Assembly (NCBI GenBank): GCA_009667805.1
Contig: CM019063.1
Location: 408,152,959-408,216,958 of the forward strand
Origin: Leptobrachium leishanense
Taxonomy: Eukaryota > Chordata > Amphibia > Anura > Megophryidae
DNA length: 64,000 nucleotides
Direction: 5' to 3'
A program made the position numbers and the translations under genes. Positions 21,451-32,991 of this stretch are shown here, one piece after another. Position 1 is the first letter of the stretch, and the number at the start of each line of letters is the position of its first letter. The notes under the pieces are model-generated. The model had not been told where the DNA came from and did no database searches. It saw only the letters and a list, made by a program, of their open reading frames with translations.

Positions 21451-21912
21451 CAGGGTTATCCAAAGAGATTCGAAAAGTCACCGCACGTTCGGTGACTTTT
21501 CGTTCTCTTCAATTCGGTTCCTTTTGCCGATCCCATTTCGGTGACCCTGCGGTGTATTCAGCAAGCACCGCAGGGTCCCCGAATTGCAGGGAAAGGCTGC
21601 CGCAAACCTGACGGAAACGAACCGCAAAACCCAGCGAATGCACGCCGAAAACCCTCAAAAACATCTGGATTACCCTACGAAAAACCACAGAAAAAGCCTG
21701 AGCAGGAGCCGATCGCACACAGCCACACAGCCGAAGCAGCTGAGACCGCAGACAGAGGGAGGTGAATAAATTAGCAAAACCATTTGTATGAATCTGTGAA
21801 AATGAAACGCTGTTTGCAAAGAAACTACTGAGCGAAAATGTCTGAAATTTGCATATGAGGTCCAGGGAATGATAATAAAAACGGCTGTTACAGAAAAAAT
21901 AAGTAAACTTAT
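21451..21912. mobile_element. M2-family transposon, truncated
   Basis: Starts 'cagggttatccaaagagatt' and matches the right half of the 7,782-8,690 element in reverse, including 'cggtgacttttcgttctctt' and the 'gcgaaaatg'/'gaggtccagggaatgata' words. Homology stops at about 21,912, where another repeat begins, so the left half is missing. The open frames on both strands belong to this repeat. Confidence 0.7.
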
Positions 21913-22320
21913 TTTATTATTTCGTTTACTTTGTACCTAGTCATGTTGGGTATCATTCGAAAGGCCATGCTCAGGCCTTTCAAATGACACCCTCCATGAC
22001 CCCCTAGCTGCCACGGTTCTGAAGATATCGGGGTTCACAAGAACCCCATATCTCCACCAGGGGATTTCCTTGGGAAATCCCCTGGCAGCTAGGGGTTCCC
22101 CGGCTATCTGACATCATCACGCTATGCATGATGACATCAGGCAGCGAGGGGAGACCCGGGGGTGGAGCCGCCATCCAAGATGGCGGCCCCCACCGGAGCT
22201 AGGCTGCACTTCAGCGCCGCAAGGCGCTGAAGTGCAACCCGGCGCTTGAGGGGTTAAAGCCAGGCACCGCTTAAAAGGGGAGACTCTCCCCTTTTAAGCG
22301 GTGCCTGGCTTTTGGCGCTG
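21913..22320. repeat. Dispersed repeat unit with GC-rich hairpins
   Basis: The first half has the 'gggtatcattcgaaaggcc' word and matches the tandem units at 1,590-2,480. The second half is GC-rich with nested hairpins, including the imperfect pair 'gcacttcagcgcc' / 'ggcgctgaagtgc' and the perfect palindrome at 22,257-22,311. Confidence 0.55.
22257..22311. repeat. Perfect 55-nt palindrome
   Basis: Arms 22,257-22,283 and 22,285-22,311 are exact 27-bp reverse complements around a single base. The lack of any arm divergence in an otherwise old repeat suggests a recent origin or repeated correction. Confidence 0.85.
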
Positions 22321-23925
22321 CTCCTTTCCGATCGGCCTTCCAGGCTATCTCTTTTGAGGACAAAAGAGGAGCCCTAGTTTAAAAAAGATGTCGATCAGAA
22401 TCGGAAGCCCTTACTCTAACCAGTTGTTCACGGGTATCAGTCTAATATTTCATTCCCTATTCATGATGGTTTTTTAGTCATCCAAATATCTCAATACATA
22501 AAATATATATTTTATACGCCGGATAGGTATACATGTAAAAACTTAAATCAAATCTTCTGCATCAAAGACACCGCGTTCTGCGGCAACCAGCTTTATTCAA
22601 CAAATAGTGAAGTGAAGGCTGAATAACGTATAGATTTTGACAAAATAATTGCGAGAAAGTATGAAAGAGCAGCAGAACAACAAGTTTAAAGTTTTCTCGA
22701 CGCAATCTTCGTGTCCCCAATTCTATCAGCTTGATCTCTCATGTAAATGAGTTGCCTCGCTGGAGTTGCTGATTTGCATATAAGGTTAGACATAGATGAT
22801 ACTCGACGAAGATGCTACTAAATTTATACCATTTTTACTTGAATCAAAGCACACGGATAGCAATTGTGCTAGTGAAATTTACAGAGACAATTTGTAATAT
22901 GCAAATCTGGCCTTAATACATTGAAACCCAAGTAAAACATGATAGATGACATAGCACTTTACCCAGAAATCATCCCATATATTCTATATGGGTAAAACAT
23001 TATTCTTCATTGAAATTCAGGTTTTTTTTCTTTTAGTAATTTCACTTTAATGAGTCCTTCAGGAATCAAATCCTGTTTGCATTACAAAGGGTAGCTAGTG
23101 CAGGCAGCCGCTCGATATATATTGAAGTGTATTATAATGACGGTAACAAGGCTTAAAATTAGTAACCCTGGCGTATTATATTTGACAGCAAATATTCTAG
23201 TGACCCACTCTTCATTGTCAAAGTTTGGTAGATGTCAGCACTGTATCAAATTCAAGATGAGTACAGCAAGATCATACGTGATCTAATATTCTCTGAGATG
23301 CAGGCTTTTTTTTCTCCTTATTTTATCTGTCCCGGTTATTAAAACTTAATGTTACTTCGGAATGAAGTAGCAGATTCTAGCTATATTGCACGCAGTAAAT
23401 GGGATAGAAACTTGCAGATGGTGAAAGCTTATTACGTCTCCTGCTCTTTTTCTATGCATGAAGAAGTAGCATCTGCGTGAACTAACCACGTGAGACGTAG
23501 TGTTTCTCTGGGGCTATAGAGAGATCCACATTCATTTTATTAACTGATTAATTATTTCCTAACATTACATTAATGGTCATAGCCCTCTTGTATTTTTTTT
23601 TCCATGGTTAATTAGTAGCAGATTCATTTATCTGTCCTGATTTGCCAAAGTCTGTTTACAATGCATCAAAAATAAGAACATTTAGAATGGATAACGCTTC
23701 AGTTTTAATTAAAGAAAAAACCTGGATATATATGTATGTATGTATGTATTGTTCATATATACCTGTGCATTATATACATTCTTTTTTGTATTTTGCCTTT
23801 TTGCAAATAAAAGTGAAGCTTATTCCATTGTATTTCTCTCTATGTATAGGTGTGTGTGTGTCCTGTCCACTTCACGTATAAAACATAACAAGAAAAAAGG
23901 TTGTAATTTGTGCTCACCACTGTAG
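22321..23925. other. Unassigned sequence
   Basis: No supported gene. A short (GTAT)n tract lies at about 23,730-23,747. Open frames across 23,640-23,925 are AT-rich and feature-poor. Confidence 0.45.
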
Positions 23926-24935
23926 CTAGTAAGTATTCAGACCCTTTGTTATAATAAAGGAAAAAATAAATACACTGGCACCAGGTCCTGTGCAAGTATT
24001 TTAGGGACTGTAGGCAAACAAATTTAGCCATGACCACCTCCTCTCCACCATGTCGCTCCCACCAGATATAAGCTTTGTTCCTTGTTCCCCTATGGTAATA
24101 TTCTGCATTATCTCTGCTTACTGTTACCATTCATGCTTCCTGCTACAATTTCATGCATCCTTTAAGTCTATATCCTAATTTTTGCTCACCTTGTTATGCC
24201 CCACTCTTTTCCCTAATCCCCTAATGTTTTTCTCCCCATATTGCTTTATAATCTGTGTCCTTTCCTTCCCTCATCTATCACAGTCATGCCTATATACACA
24301 AAGACATGCCTATATAATCCCACAGTCAGATACAGGTAGCCTTCAATGGACAGAAGACACCCAGGTAGAGGAGCACAAAGAGAAGTGACACTAACAAATG
24401 AACACCAAAACATTGACAAACACATTTACAGGGTGAAATACATACTTAATCATGGCTGAGACAGGCACCCCAGGAGATTTCTGTGCGTTTTGTTCCTCAG
24501 TGTTAGGCGCGGCGCAGTGCTCGCTAGCTAGCGGGAAGCAGTCAAACACTCATACAGAAATGTGCGGAGTAAAACAACATCGGTCTTCCATTAATTGTCA
24601 GGCTCTTATACAGAACACAAGGGTGTGCCACAATAACCAATCATGAAACAGATCACATAGTCAAAAAGGCGCGAATACCTTTTCCATGTCAGAGTTAACC
24701 AGCACAGTTAGTCCAACAGCACTGTTACCATATCTGCATATCTAAGTAAAATATCACGTGTAGAAAATCTGCTTAGTAACAAGACTTTCTATGAAAGAGG
24801 GGCCCCTTTTTTCTTAGACAGGTATAGTTTTGTTTACACAGCATCCCACATTCCTGAGATTTTCCACAGTGAAATGGCCTGCACTTACGTTTGTTGAGAA
24901 AAGGGTTTATTAGCTAAGGGGTATATTTGAGTCAC
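23926..24935. other. Unassigned sequence with low-complexity stretches
   Basis: Near 23,930 the words 'aagtattcagaccctttg' resemble a Tc1-type terminal repeat, but no partner end is found. Otherwise nothing is recognisable. Confidence 0.4.
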
Positions 24936-24973
24936 ATATATATATATATATTTATATATATATATATATATAA
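24936..24973. repeat. (TA)n microsatellite
   Basis: Alternating AT with one short interruption. Confidence 0.85.
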
Positions 24974-24989
24974 TACAGGGAATTAAAAA

Positions 24990-25222
24990 GATTATTTAAC
25001 ACAGGGACCATGAAAAGAACACACTGACAAAGACACATGGAACCACCAACAGAGGCACAGACACACTTCATGCTCACTGATGGCATACACACTGACAGAG
25101 ACACAAATGCCAACATACATTCGAAGACACTGAATGACATGGATGGAGACACAGAATCACTAGCACTGACAAAAACATTGACAGAGGCTTGACAAAGACT
25201 GCACAGTGAGCCCAAACATTGC
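24990..25222. repeat. Degenerate ACA-rich minisatellite
   Basis: Repeated 'actgacaaagacaca', 'actgacagagacaca' and related words at irregular 15-30 bp spacing. The minus-strand open frame across it results from the repeat. Confidence 0.6.
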
Positions 25223-27205
25223 ATGTTTCTGAATAAGCATAACCTTTTGATTATAAGGAGTGCCTGGCCCCTTTTACTTCCCTATTTCTGTGGAATACTT
25301 GGTTACTCCAGGGCCCATTGAGCTCCCGCGTATCATGTGGCAAAGTATACTGGACAGTGGGCTGTGTGCTTCCACGACACCAGAAAATCCCTTATCTCCA
25401 TCCAGCAGGAGCTGCCGACTCCCTAGAAACTCAGCATATAGCAAAAAGAAGGGGCACCCACAGGAACCATTAAAATGCTTTAATCCAGTTTAATGAAACA
25501 CAAAAAGGAGCATCACATACCATAGAGCCATGCAACATTAAGATGGAATGCGATGCAACAGAATACTAAAGACACATTTTGAATTGTGCCTTAGTTATGA
25601 TTAGAGCATGACTAAAGTGTTATTTCTACAGTAACAAATGGTTCTGCACTATTCTGATGAATAGTGTGCCATGTTTTTGTTCATCATAAGAATGTCAGCT
25701 CAATACGTCTTCTCACCAGGTTGACATGCTCATATATGGAATGAACATAGACAACCCTACTCCCACCCAATTAGTGAGATATTAGGGAACTTCAGGAAAA
25801 ATGTGAATCTGTCCTTTATAACACATGTGAAGCTCATTTGACAAGGAATCAATCCCTAATTATGTGTTAGCTTTTTATATTACCACATATAATTGATAAA
25901 AGGGAGTAATTCCCTGTTAAAGGTTTCCTGTCTCTCACATCACTGTGGCATGCCGCAAGTGGGAAGGACATTTCTGATAATTTCTGGTCAGGGAGTCCTC
26001 CTACAGAGCAGTCCCTCGATCAGTTACTGTGCACCATTGATTGGTGACACCAATCATACACCGCTGCATGATGGATTAATGAGATTTCACACTGATTTTT
26101 AAGACCAATGTGATATCACTCCTCTGAAGGCATAACACAGGCAAAGTAAACCTGATCAAAACAGAAATTCATACAGTAAGTTATAATACAGAATTCTAGT
26201 CGCCAGGAAAGTGTGCAGCCATCAAGTCTACGCTGTTTACACAGCTATAGCATTTACATGTTGCTTTTTTGTTTGTTTGTTCCTTTTCTCTTTTGTCATC
26301 CTTGTCAGATAGCCTATTCTCTTATGTAGCACACTGTACTGATTCCAGTGTTTGTCTAAGAAATGCAGTCACGGATTATGAATTATTTATAACTCAGCCT
26401 TTAGCCATATGTATTGTGTTGAATCTCATTCTGGATTAATGGGGAAGAAAAATGTCACTGACTGCAATTTATATTGCAAAAATAATATTAATTATATAGA
26501 TCCCCCTTTCACAATATCCTGTAATAGTATTTCTTAATACTTTTTTTATACTTTTTAAACTATTCCAAGGATTTGTACGATATTTAATAATTTAAAAAAA
26601 AACAACAATAATAATTTGCAGAATAAAACCACCTTAATGGATGTCAGTAACAGGCTATTTTAGAAAGTAAAATCCATTTTTACATGCAGTTTGAAGAAAG
26701 TCAGTTGGTTGGTTGGACATATAATTGTGCTTAACAGTATTATTTTCGTTTGCTGTTCAGAAAGTGCTCACGTTTTCTTTTTTAATCCTCGAAACATATA
26801 TAAAATTACCTTGACCCTTTCATACTACGATTACAGTAAAAGGGTTTTTGTGGGAACAGTTCTAAAGGCAGAGTGTTACAGTTCAAAAGGCAGAGCATTG
26901 ACCTCTGAACCAGATGGATATTACTGCTGTTTGTTTTACTTTTAAAGCGTTTTGACTAGGATGACCCTACTTGGAAAGAGAGAGAAAAAAAAGGAAGTGA
27001 TTTCAAGGTTTCCTGGAAATAAAACTTACAAAAAAAATACATTGCATAATCTGTGTGGTGAGGTCAATGGCTGGCAAGGCATTGGCTGTGGTATAAAATG
27101 TGAAAAACTAATATTACAAGCGGCAAATGATTTAAATCGAATGGAAATTTCCACATTCTTTTCACATTTTTGCAATAGCATTTTGACGGGACATGGCATA
27201 TACAT
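25223..27205. other. Unassigned sequence
   Basis: About 2 kb without a convincing exon, RNA or repeat. Open frames at 25,260-25,493, 25,893-26,102, 26,691-26,945 and 26,952-27,209 carry no recognisable domain. Confidence 0.45.
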
Positions 27206-27378
27206 ATAATAATGATATATTTTAAATTTGTCGTGTCTGCTAAAAACAAGGATATATAATTTGTCTCAGTCCTACTAGAAAATATGACTTCAAATGGCAT
27301 TTAAACATGATGAGCACAAAACGGTCAAAATGAGCTCAGCACACAGAGGTGAAATGGCTCAGCAGCGAAGGGGTTACA
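27206..27378 (+). repeat. TTAA-type dispersed repeat, copy c
   Basis: Opposite orientation to copies a and b. It ends with 'gaggtgaaatggctcagcag' then 'cgaaggggtta', and also contains 'ggcatttaaacatgatgagc'. Confidence 0.6.
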
Positions 27379-28137
27379 TTTCTTATGAGATGCTCATTGT
27401 TCTCATTGTGCAGTATGTTTTTCTCGTTGTTAAAAGTATTGGGAGCCTACAGCGGTGTAATTTCGATTGTAAAAGTCAGCTAATTTGATCTGCTCACAGA
27501 ACAGTGTCAAAATTTATAGCAACCCAATTATTTTACCTTGGGGAAGAAGAACTTCATCCACTGTCACACTGCATTAGCATCCTTTATTTCTAGGCTTTGT
27601 CATGCAGTAAACCATAATATCAAATATGACATTCGGAATCAGCTGCGTACTTCATTAATGTAACAACATACTGCAATAATAAGACTGTAGCTCCATGAGT
27701 GATGTTATCGTATCAATGAGTATTTAAGCTTCTTCTTCATCTGTGGAGAGAGATTGATGCTTTTGTATTGTGCCAAGACCAGATGCTCATCAATGGTACG
27801 TTTATTGCTTTTTAGGTGTCACATATAAAATATAATGATCATTTCATTGCGTATACTTTAGTATTCTAGGATTGCTATTATAATGTTATCCCTTAAGTTA
27901 TTTTGCTTGTTCTGCATTTCAGTGGTTTCTTTTTATTTCATATTAGAATTAATTTGGCCAAAATCGAATTTGGTGTCTTCTTTCCATTAACTGTGTTTCA
28001 TTAGGTACTGTACTTTGAGGAAGTCCAATACAATCACTGAATTTATATTTCTAATGTGTAGTAGTACACAATATACCTTGCATTAACATAAAACACTGGG
28101 AATATTAAGTCGTGTCACTATTGGCACACAAACGTGC
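27379..28137. other. Unassigned sequence
   Basis: No supported gene or repeat. Confidence 0.5.
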
Positions 28138-28439
28138 TAAGGCCTCGTTCACACTGCGCGATTTGAAAATCATGCGGTTTTTTTTTGCCGCACGATTTTC
28201 ATATTCGCGCCGTCGCAGTTTTGCGCGATTTTGCAAAGCACCACCAATGGAAATCGCAAGATCGCAAAATGCAAATCGCAAAAAAAGGGTCATGTACCGG
28301 CGACTATGTCGCGCGGCAAGATGTGAAAAGCTCCATTGAAATGCATTGGAGATGCTACATAGCGCGACATCGTGCGGATTTTGCCGCGATTTCGCAGCAA
28401 AATCTGCGCGATAAATCGCACAGTGTGAACAGGGCCTTA
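28138..28439. mobile_element. 302-bp CpG-rich MITE (Harbinger-like)
   Basis: Inverted ends 'taaggcctcgttcacactgc' and 'cagtgtgaacagggcctta'. The interior is made of 'cgcgat' and 'gcaaaatcgc' words on both strands. The outer TAA/TTA fits a TWA target, but the two triplets are not identical. Open frames in it are by-products of the palindrome. Confidence 0.65.
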
Positions 28440-29265
28440 GGTACGGTATAAAATACAAAAGTCAAAGGAATATTTGTTACTGTTACCATCCTGTATATAG
28501 CGCTAACAGTTTTTCGTAACTCTGTGCAATGAAGAATTTGGAATTAAGCTTACAAAAAACTTTAGGAACCGGAAACAAGAGCAGTCCCTGCTTGGAGGAG
28601 CTTACAATCTAGAGGAGGATTATTCAAAAGTGTGGCTATAGAAATAAAAAAAAGGTTAGAGCAAAACATCATAACAGATACAACGAGGCTTGGTTTGCTA
28701 AAAGAACGGGAATGCAGGAAATATGATGAATACGCAGTGAGATAAACATTGGTATGTTTGAGCATTGTGAAGCTTGGACTATGAGTCGGTGACAGTGAAT
28801 GGTGCAACAGATGGAAAGGTTGGCACTGCAGTCTGTGACCCACATGGTTCAGTCCTGAGTTTCTCACAAGATGATAATGGACTTGGAGCTGGGGCAGTAT
28901 CGAACCAGTGGTATTGCTGTTGAATGCTTGTGTTTTTGTGTGTCCTAATTAGGTTAATTCGCTTTTTTCTGTCGTTCCAGTTTAAGGTTAATGCATGTTC
29001 AAAATACCTGATTGATTGCATGAAAAAATTGTTACATCAAAACATCCCATGTTGTGACACTTTTATCTACTTGTAGGTAATAACAGAGACTTTAAAATAA
29101 TTTATACAATGGCCTGTCTTGGGTATAATATTCCTGCTTTTCTTGGACTTCATGGATCTTTCTCAACTCAAGATCCTGTTATGATACCTATAGCAATGTT
29201 GTTCAGTGAAAGAAATTGTTTTACAAATACTCTTAAAACAGACTTATACGGATTCTATAGCCACT
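28440..29265. other. Unassigned sequence with one repeat fragment
   Basis: At 28,575-28,616 'gagcagtccctgcttggagg' followed by 'agcttacaatctagag' matches words at 43,668-43,700. These are parts of a dispersed frog repeat. Nothing else is recognisable. Confidence 0.45.
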
Positions 29266-29743
29266 GTGAGTGTGGCAGATTAGACCTGTATTTCTATCTA
29301 TATAAGGGTCTGCCTGTATATATGTGTCTATCTGCCGGTTCATACATATCTCCTCTCCTCCATATAGAGTGATATTCATATTTGTGTCTGGCCATTAGGT
29401 AAGTGTATCCCTGTGTCCACAGCTGAAATGTAATCAAAATGTTTAGCTTTCTCCATTGGGGGGAGGATATAACACGTAGCTGTAAAAAGGGAATTTCTTT
29501 GTACACTAACATAGAAAATCACACCTTGGCAGCCAGGTCGGCACCAAGAGATGGGGACACCATCTTCAAAGACAGGAAGCACATCCTTGATCTCTAAGGG
29601 GGGTCTGGAGGGAAGAGGGACGCCTTTAGGCAATTAAAGATTAATTGACAAGCTTACTGAGCATGAGCGAGAATTGCACTCTGGGAAATGGAGTCCAGGA
29701 CACTGGGCCATTGGTGGGTGGGGGCTGGAAAGATCAGGAAGTG

Positions 29744-30001
29744 TATAAATTCGAACACTGGCCATGTGCTTCTGGCTGATCACTTGGGGTACCTTCTAAA
29801 GAGGACTGATCTGTCCATGTTCCTACCTCCAGGCCCCAGGAGGCACCGATGCTAGCTACTGATTATTCCGTCGTAAGTAAGGCTCTGTGATTAACACCTT
29901 TTTCTTTATATTTTGCTGTGTAGTGTGTAAGTAATTGATTTATTCTAGTTATAAGTTTTTATGTAACCAAGCACTGTGATTCTTTTTATATCATAAATAA
30001 A
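29744..30001 (+). promoter_or_regulatory. Putative LTR TATA box and polyadenylation signal, second copy
   Basis: 'tataaat' at 29,744-29,750 and 'aataaa' at 29,996-30,001, matching the 5,431/5,685 pair in position and spacing. Confidence 0.4.
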
Positions 30002-30318
30002 CAAAAAGTATTTAAGTTTTGACTCTGGCTGATGAAATCCACGCTAACTAAGAGATTGGGAGTATTGCTATTTGCTTTAAACTCGGTTATATATAAGAAA
30101 TTGCGTGTTGCGGTCGTCAGGAAACAGCAGGGAATTGTGGGATCCATAGTCACTGTCCAAGTCTAGGATAGTGCGGCTGCTAAGCCCTGCGTCTCCTGTT
30201 GCGACGCGCGTAGTGTCCGTGAGGACTGGTGGCAGCGTTATTAATAGAATAAGAAAGTGAGCTCTGGGATTGTGAGAGACGTAGTTAGTACGCGCTTCAG
30301 GAGAAGACTTGTACTGCG

Positions 30319-31333
30319 CAGAGGGAGGTAATTTGCGTTGAAAATCCGTATAAGTGCGAAACGGAAATATTCTAAAATATTCTAGAAAAAGAGCACAGTC
30401 TAGGAACAGACCAATGTTAAATGTACACTAGAAAAAGTGCAATGCAATCGAAAGTGCATATGGTGCAAGCAACTGAAAGGTGCTAATTAGGAACACAGTC
30501 TAGGAAGAGACCAAAAATAAAGTGCTATTTTAAATGTACACTAGAAAAGTGCAAATGCAATCAAAAGTGCATATAGAGCAAATAACAGGATATTCGTAAT
30601 AGAAACGATTCATAAAAACACATAAAAAGGACATAAAAAACAACACACACTGCTTGTGCAAAGTGCAAATATAAAGTGCAATTGAACAAAAATGGTAATA
30701 AAAATAGTCCAGAGATAATGCAAAAAGTCTAAAAAGACTAAAAGGCTAAAAATACAGTCTTATACGTGAATAAATAAAGGAGGGCTAATTGATAACTGTG
30801 TAGACCTCTCACTTATAACGTCCGTATACGAGGATCCTCCAAATGGGGGAGAAATGGATCTTATCCTTGTTGTCCTAGTGGATTCCGTGTTCTAGTAGAT
30901 TCCACGTTATCGTAGTACGGGGAAGGGGAAAAAGAGAGAAAGAGAAAAATAGTGCAATATTGTCTAAATATATTGGTCGTGGAAGGATGCAAGAAAAAAT
31001 GCACACTTACACTTTCCAGAGCCTATATAGTCCAGGCTCTGGTTCGAAATGCACTGGGCCAAGTATAGAGTGGCCTCTTCCCTTCTTTGGAAATTATTGT
31101 TCACCTCGGATATAGAAAAACAGGGTATTCATAGCGCAACTTGAATGATGACTGGGTACATTGGTAAAGATAGGGTTAGTCTCACTCACCGATGGTGGAG
31201 CCTTGTTCCAGGCTCGACTTAATGGCATGCAGTGCTCCTTTGCTCGGTGGGCACCGTCACCTCTTTAGCTGCACCTCTTTAACTGTCTTCTACTGGCTCA
31301 GAAGGGCAAATAAAGTAAATAGACCAAAAAAAA
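30319..31333. repeat. Left arm of the ~1-kb inverted repeat
   Basis: Pairs with 31,516-32,536 in reverse. A transcript of the whole insertion would fold into a ~1-kb near-perfect double-stranded RNA. The arms contain three imperfect 'gcacagtctaggaa..gacca'-type subrepeats near 30,390-30,520. Confidence 0.9.
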
Positions 31334-31375
31334 TAGACCAAAAAAAAAAAAGGGGTTTGCCCCTTTTTTCTGTTA

Positions 31376-31416
31376 TGGACTGATGAAGGCACGTGAGCTG
31401 CCGAAACGCGTATCCT
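31376..31416 (+). ncRNA. Hammerhead-ribozyme-like motif with self-complementary helix III
   Basis: CUGAUGA at 31,380-31,386. Helix II is GGCA (31,388-31,391) with UGCC (31,399-31,402). An intact GAAA follows at 31,403-31,406. Then come the palindrome ACGCGU (31,406-31,411) and a possible GUA cleavage triplet ending at 31,412. Helix I starts GGA (31,377-31,379) with UCC (31,413-31,415) and continues less clearly. One extra A at 31,387 sits between the core and helix II, which may reduce activity. Helix III is too short to close within one molecule. Such minimal hammerheads from Penelope-like elements are reported to act as dimers. Confidence 0.6.
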
Positions 31417-31515
31417 CCACCATTATCATTTTTCTTTTTCCCTCCCCCCCTTTTATTTTAGATTTTCTCAATAAACCACGTTATTTTAATTTACCAATTC
31501 GTGGTTTTGCTGCTG

Positions 31516-32536
31516 TTTTTTTTGGTCTATTTACTTTATTTGCCCTTCTGAGCCAGTAGAAGACCGTTAAAGAGGTGCAGCTAAAGAGGTGACGGTGCCC
31601 ACCGAGCAAAGGAGCACTGCATGCCATTAAGTCGAGCCTGGAACAAGGCTCCACCATCGGTGAGTGAGACTAACCCTATGTTTACCAATGTACCCAGTCA
31701 TCATTCAAGTTACGCTATGAATACCCTGTTTTTCTATATCCGAGGTGAACAATAATTTCCAAAGAAGGGAAGAGGCCACTCTATACTTGGCCCAGTGCAT
31801 TTCGAACCAGAGCCTGGACTATATAGGCTCTGGAAAGTGTAAGTGTGCATTTTTTCTTGCATCCTTCCACGACCAATATATTTAGACAATATTGCACTAT
31901 TTTTCTCTTTCTCTCTTTTTCCCCTTCCCCGTACTACGAGAACGTGGAATCTACTAGAACACGGAATCCACTAGGACAACAAGGATAAGATCCATTTCTC
32001 ACCCATTTGGAGGATCCTCGTATACGGACGTTATAAGTGAGAGGCCTACACAGTTATCAATTAGCCCTCCTTTATTTATTCATGTATAAGACTGTATTTT
32101 TAGCCTTTTAGTCTTTTTAGACTTTTTGCATTATCTCTGGACTATTTTTATTACCATTTTTGTGCTAATTCAATTGCACTTTATATTTGCACTTTGCACA
32201 AGCAGTGTGTGTTGTTTTTTATGTCCTTTTTATGTGTTTTTATGAATCGTTTCTATTACGAATATCCTGTTATTTGCACTATATGCACTTTTGATTGCAT
32301 TTGCACTTTTCTAGTGTACATTTAAAATAGCACTTTATTTTTGGTCTCTTCCTAGACTGTGTTCCTAATTAGCACCTTTCAGTTGCTTGCACCATATGCA
32401 CTTTCGATTGCATTGCACTTTTTCTAGTGTACATTTAACATTGGTCTGTTCCTAGACTGTGCTCTTTTTCTAGAATATTTTAGAATATTTCCGTTTCGCA
32501 CTTATACGGATTTTCAACGCAAATTACCTCCCTCTG
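31516..32536. repeat. Right arm of the ~1-kb inverted repeat
   Basis: Reverse complement of 30,319-31,333 with scattered single-base differences, for example around 31,679-31,682 and 32,046. Confidence 0.9.
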
Positions 32537-32991
32537 CGCCACTGGAGTAACCCCCATTTCCTTTCGTATCTCAAACACATTTCTGTCGAGGTTTTGTGTT
32601 CCTCTTCCAGTAGGCTGCATACATATTCACACCAATATCCTATTCACTTTAGCGCCTCCTCCGTACCACATTCCCTCGAAGACTTGTACTGCGTTGCAAT
32701 CCTGGGATCAGTATATCGCGCTCTACGTGCCTGTTGTGAGAGAAAGTGTGGCCGGGACGGGTAGAGAAGTGCGCGTAATTATCTGGGTCTAGGATAGATA
32801 GATAGTGAGCGGCTTAACCCGGCATCTTTGCGCAGCAGCGCGCGTAGTTGGGTCGTGACAGTGAGCATTTAATTTAATTTAATTTAAATGGTCCTGGAGA
32901 GCTTTGTCCTTCCACCCAGTCACGTCTCTCAATGGACTGTAACAGCTCAAAGTGGATGGTTTTCCCCAGCATTTGGGGGTGAAGTGAGAAG

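Larger units (their letters stand above)
30319..32677. mobile_element. 2.36-kb inverted-repeat element with a hammerhead-like motif at its centre
   Basis: Flanked by a perfect 16-bp duplication 'gaagacttgtactgcg' (30,303-30,318 and 32,678-32,693), as the uninterrupted LTR at about 5,985-6,000 confirms. The left arm (30,319 to about 31,333) and right arm (about 31,516 to 32,536) are reverse complements of about 1 kb with few differences. A ~180-bp spacer lies between them. A further ~140 bp past the right arm (32,537-32,677) has no partner, so the element is asymmetric. The spacer contains a hammerhead-like core. Inverted terminal-repeat copies, 10-16 bp duplications and hammerheads are all known from Penelope-like elements. 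No reverse transcriptase is present, so this is a non-autonomous or rearranged copy. Confidence 0.75.
29271..32860 (+). mobile_element. Solo LTR interrupted by a ribozyme-bearing insertion
   Basis: Starts 'tgtggcagattagacc' and ends 'gggtcgtgaca'. It is flanked by a perfect 5-bp duplication GTGAG (29,266-29,270 and 32,861-32,865). After removal of the insertion and one copy of its target duplication the LTR is about 1,215 bp and aligns with 4,939-6,185. A lone LTR with matching 5-bp duplications is the product of recombination between two LTRs. Confidence 0.85.

Noticed and set aside
24952..25224. 90-codon minus-strand frame rich in Val/Ser/Cys
   Set aside because: Translation of a degenerate ACA-rich minisatellite.
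28105..28458. 117-codon minus-strand frame and overlapping plus-strand frames
   Set aside because: All lie in a CpG-rich palindromic MITE, where both strands stay open by symmetry.
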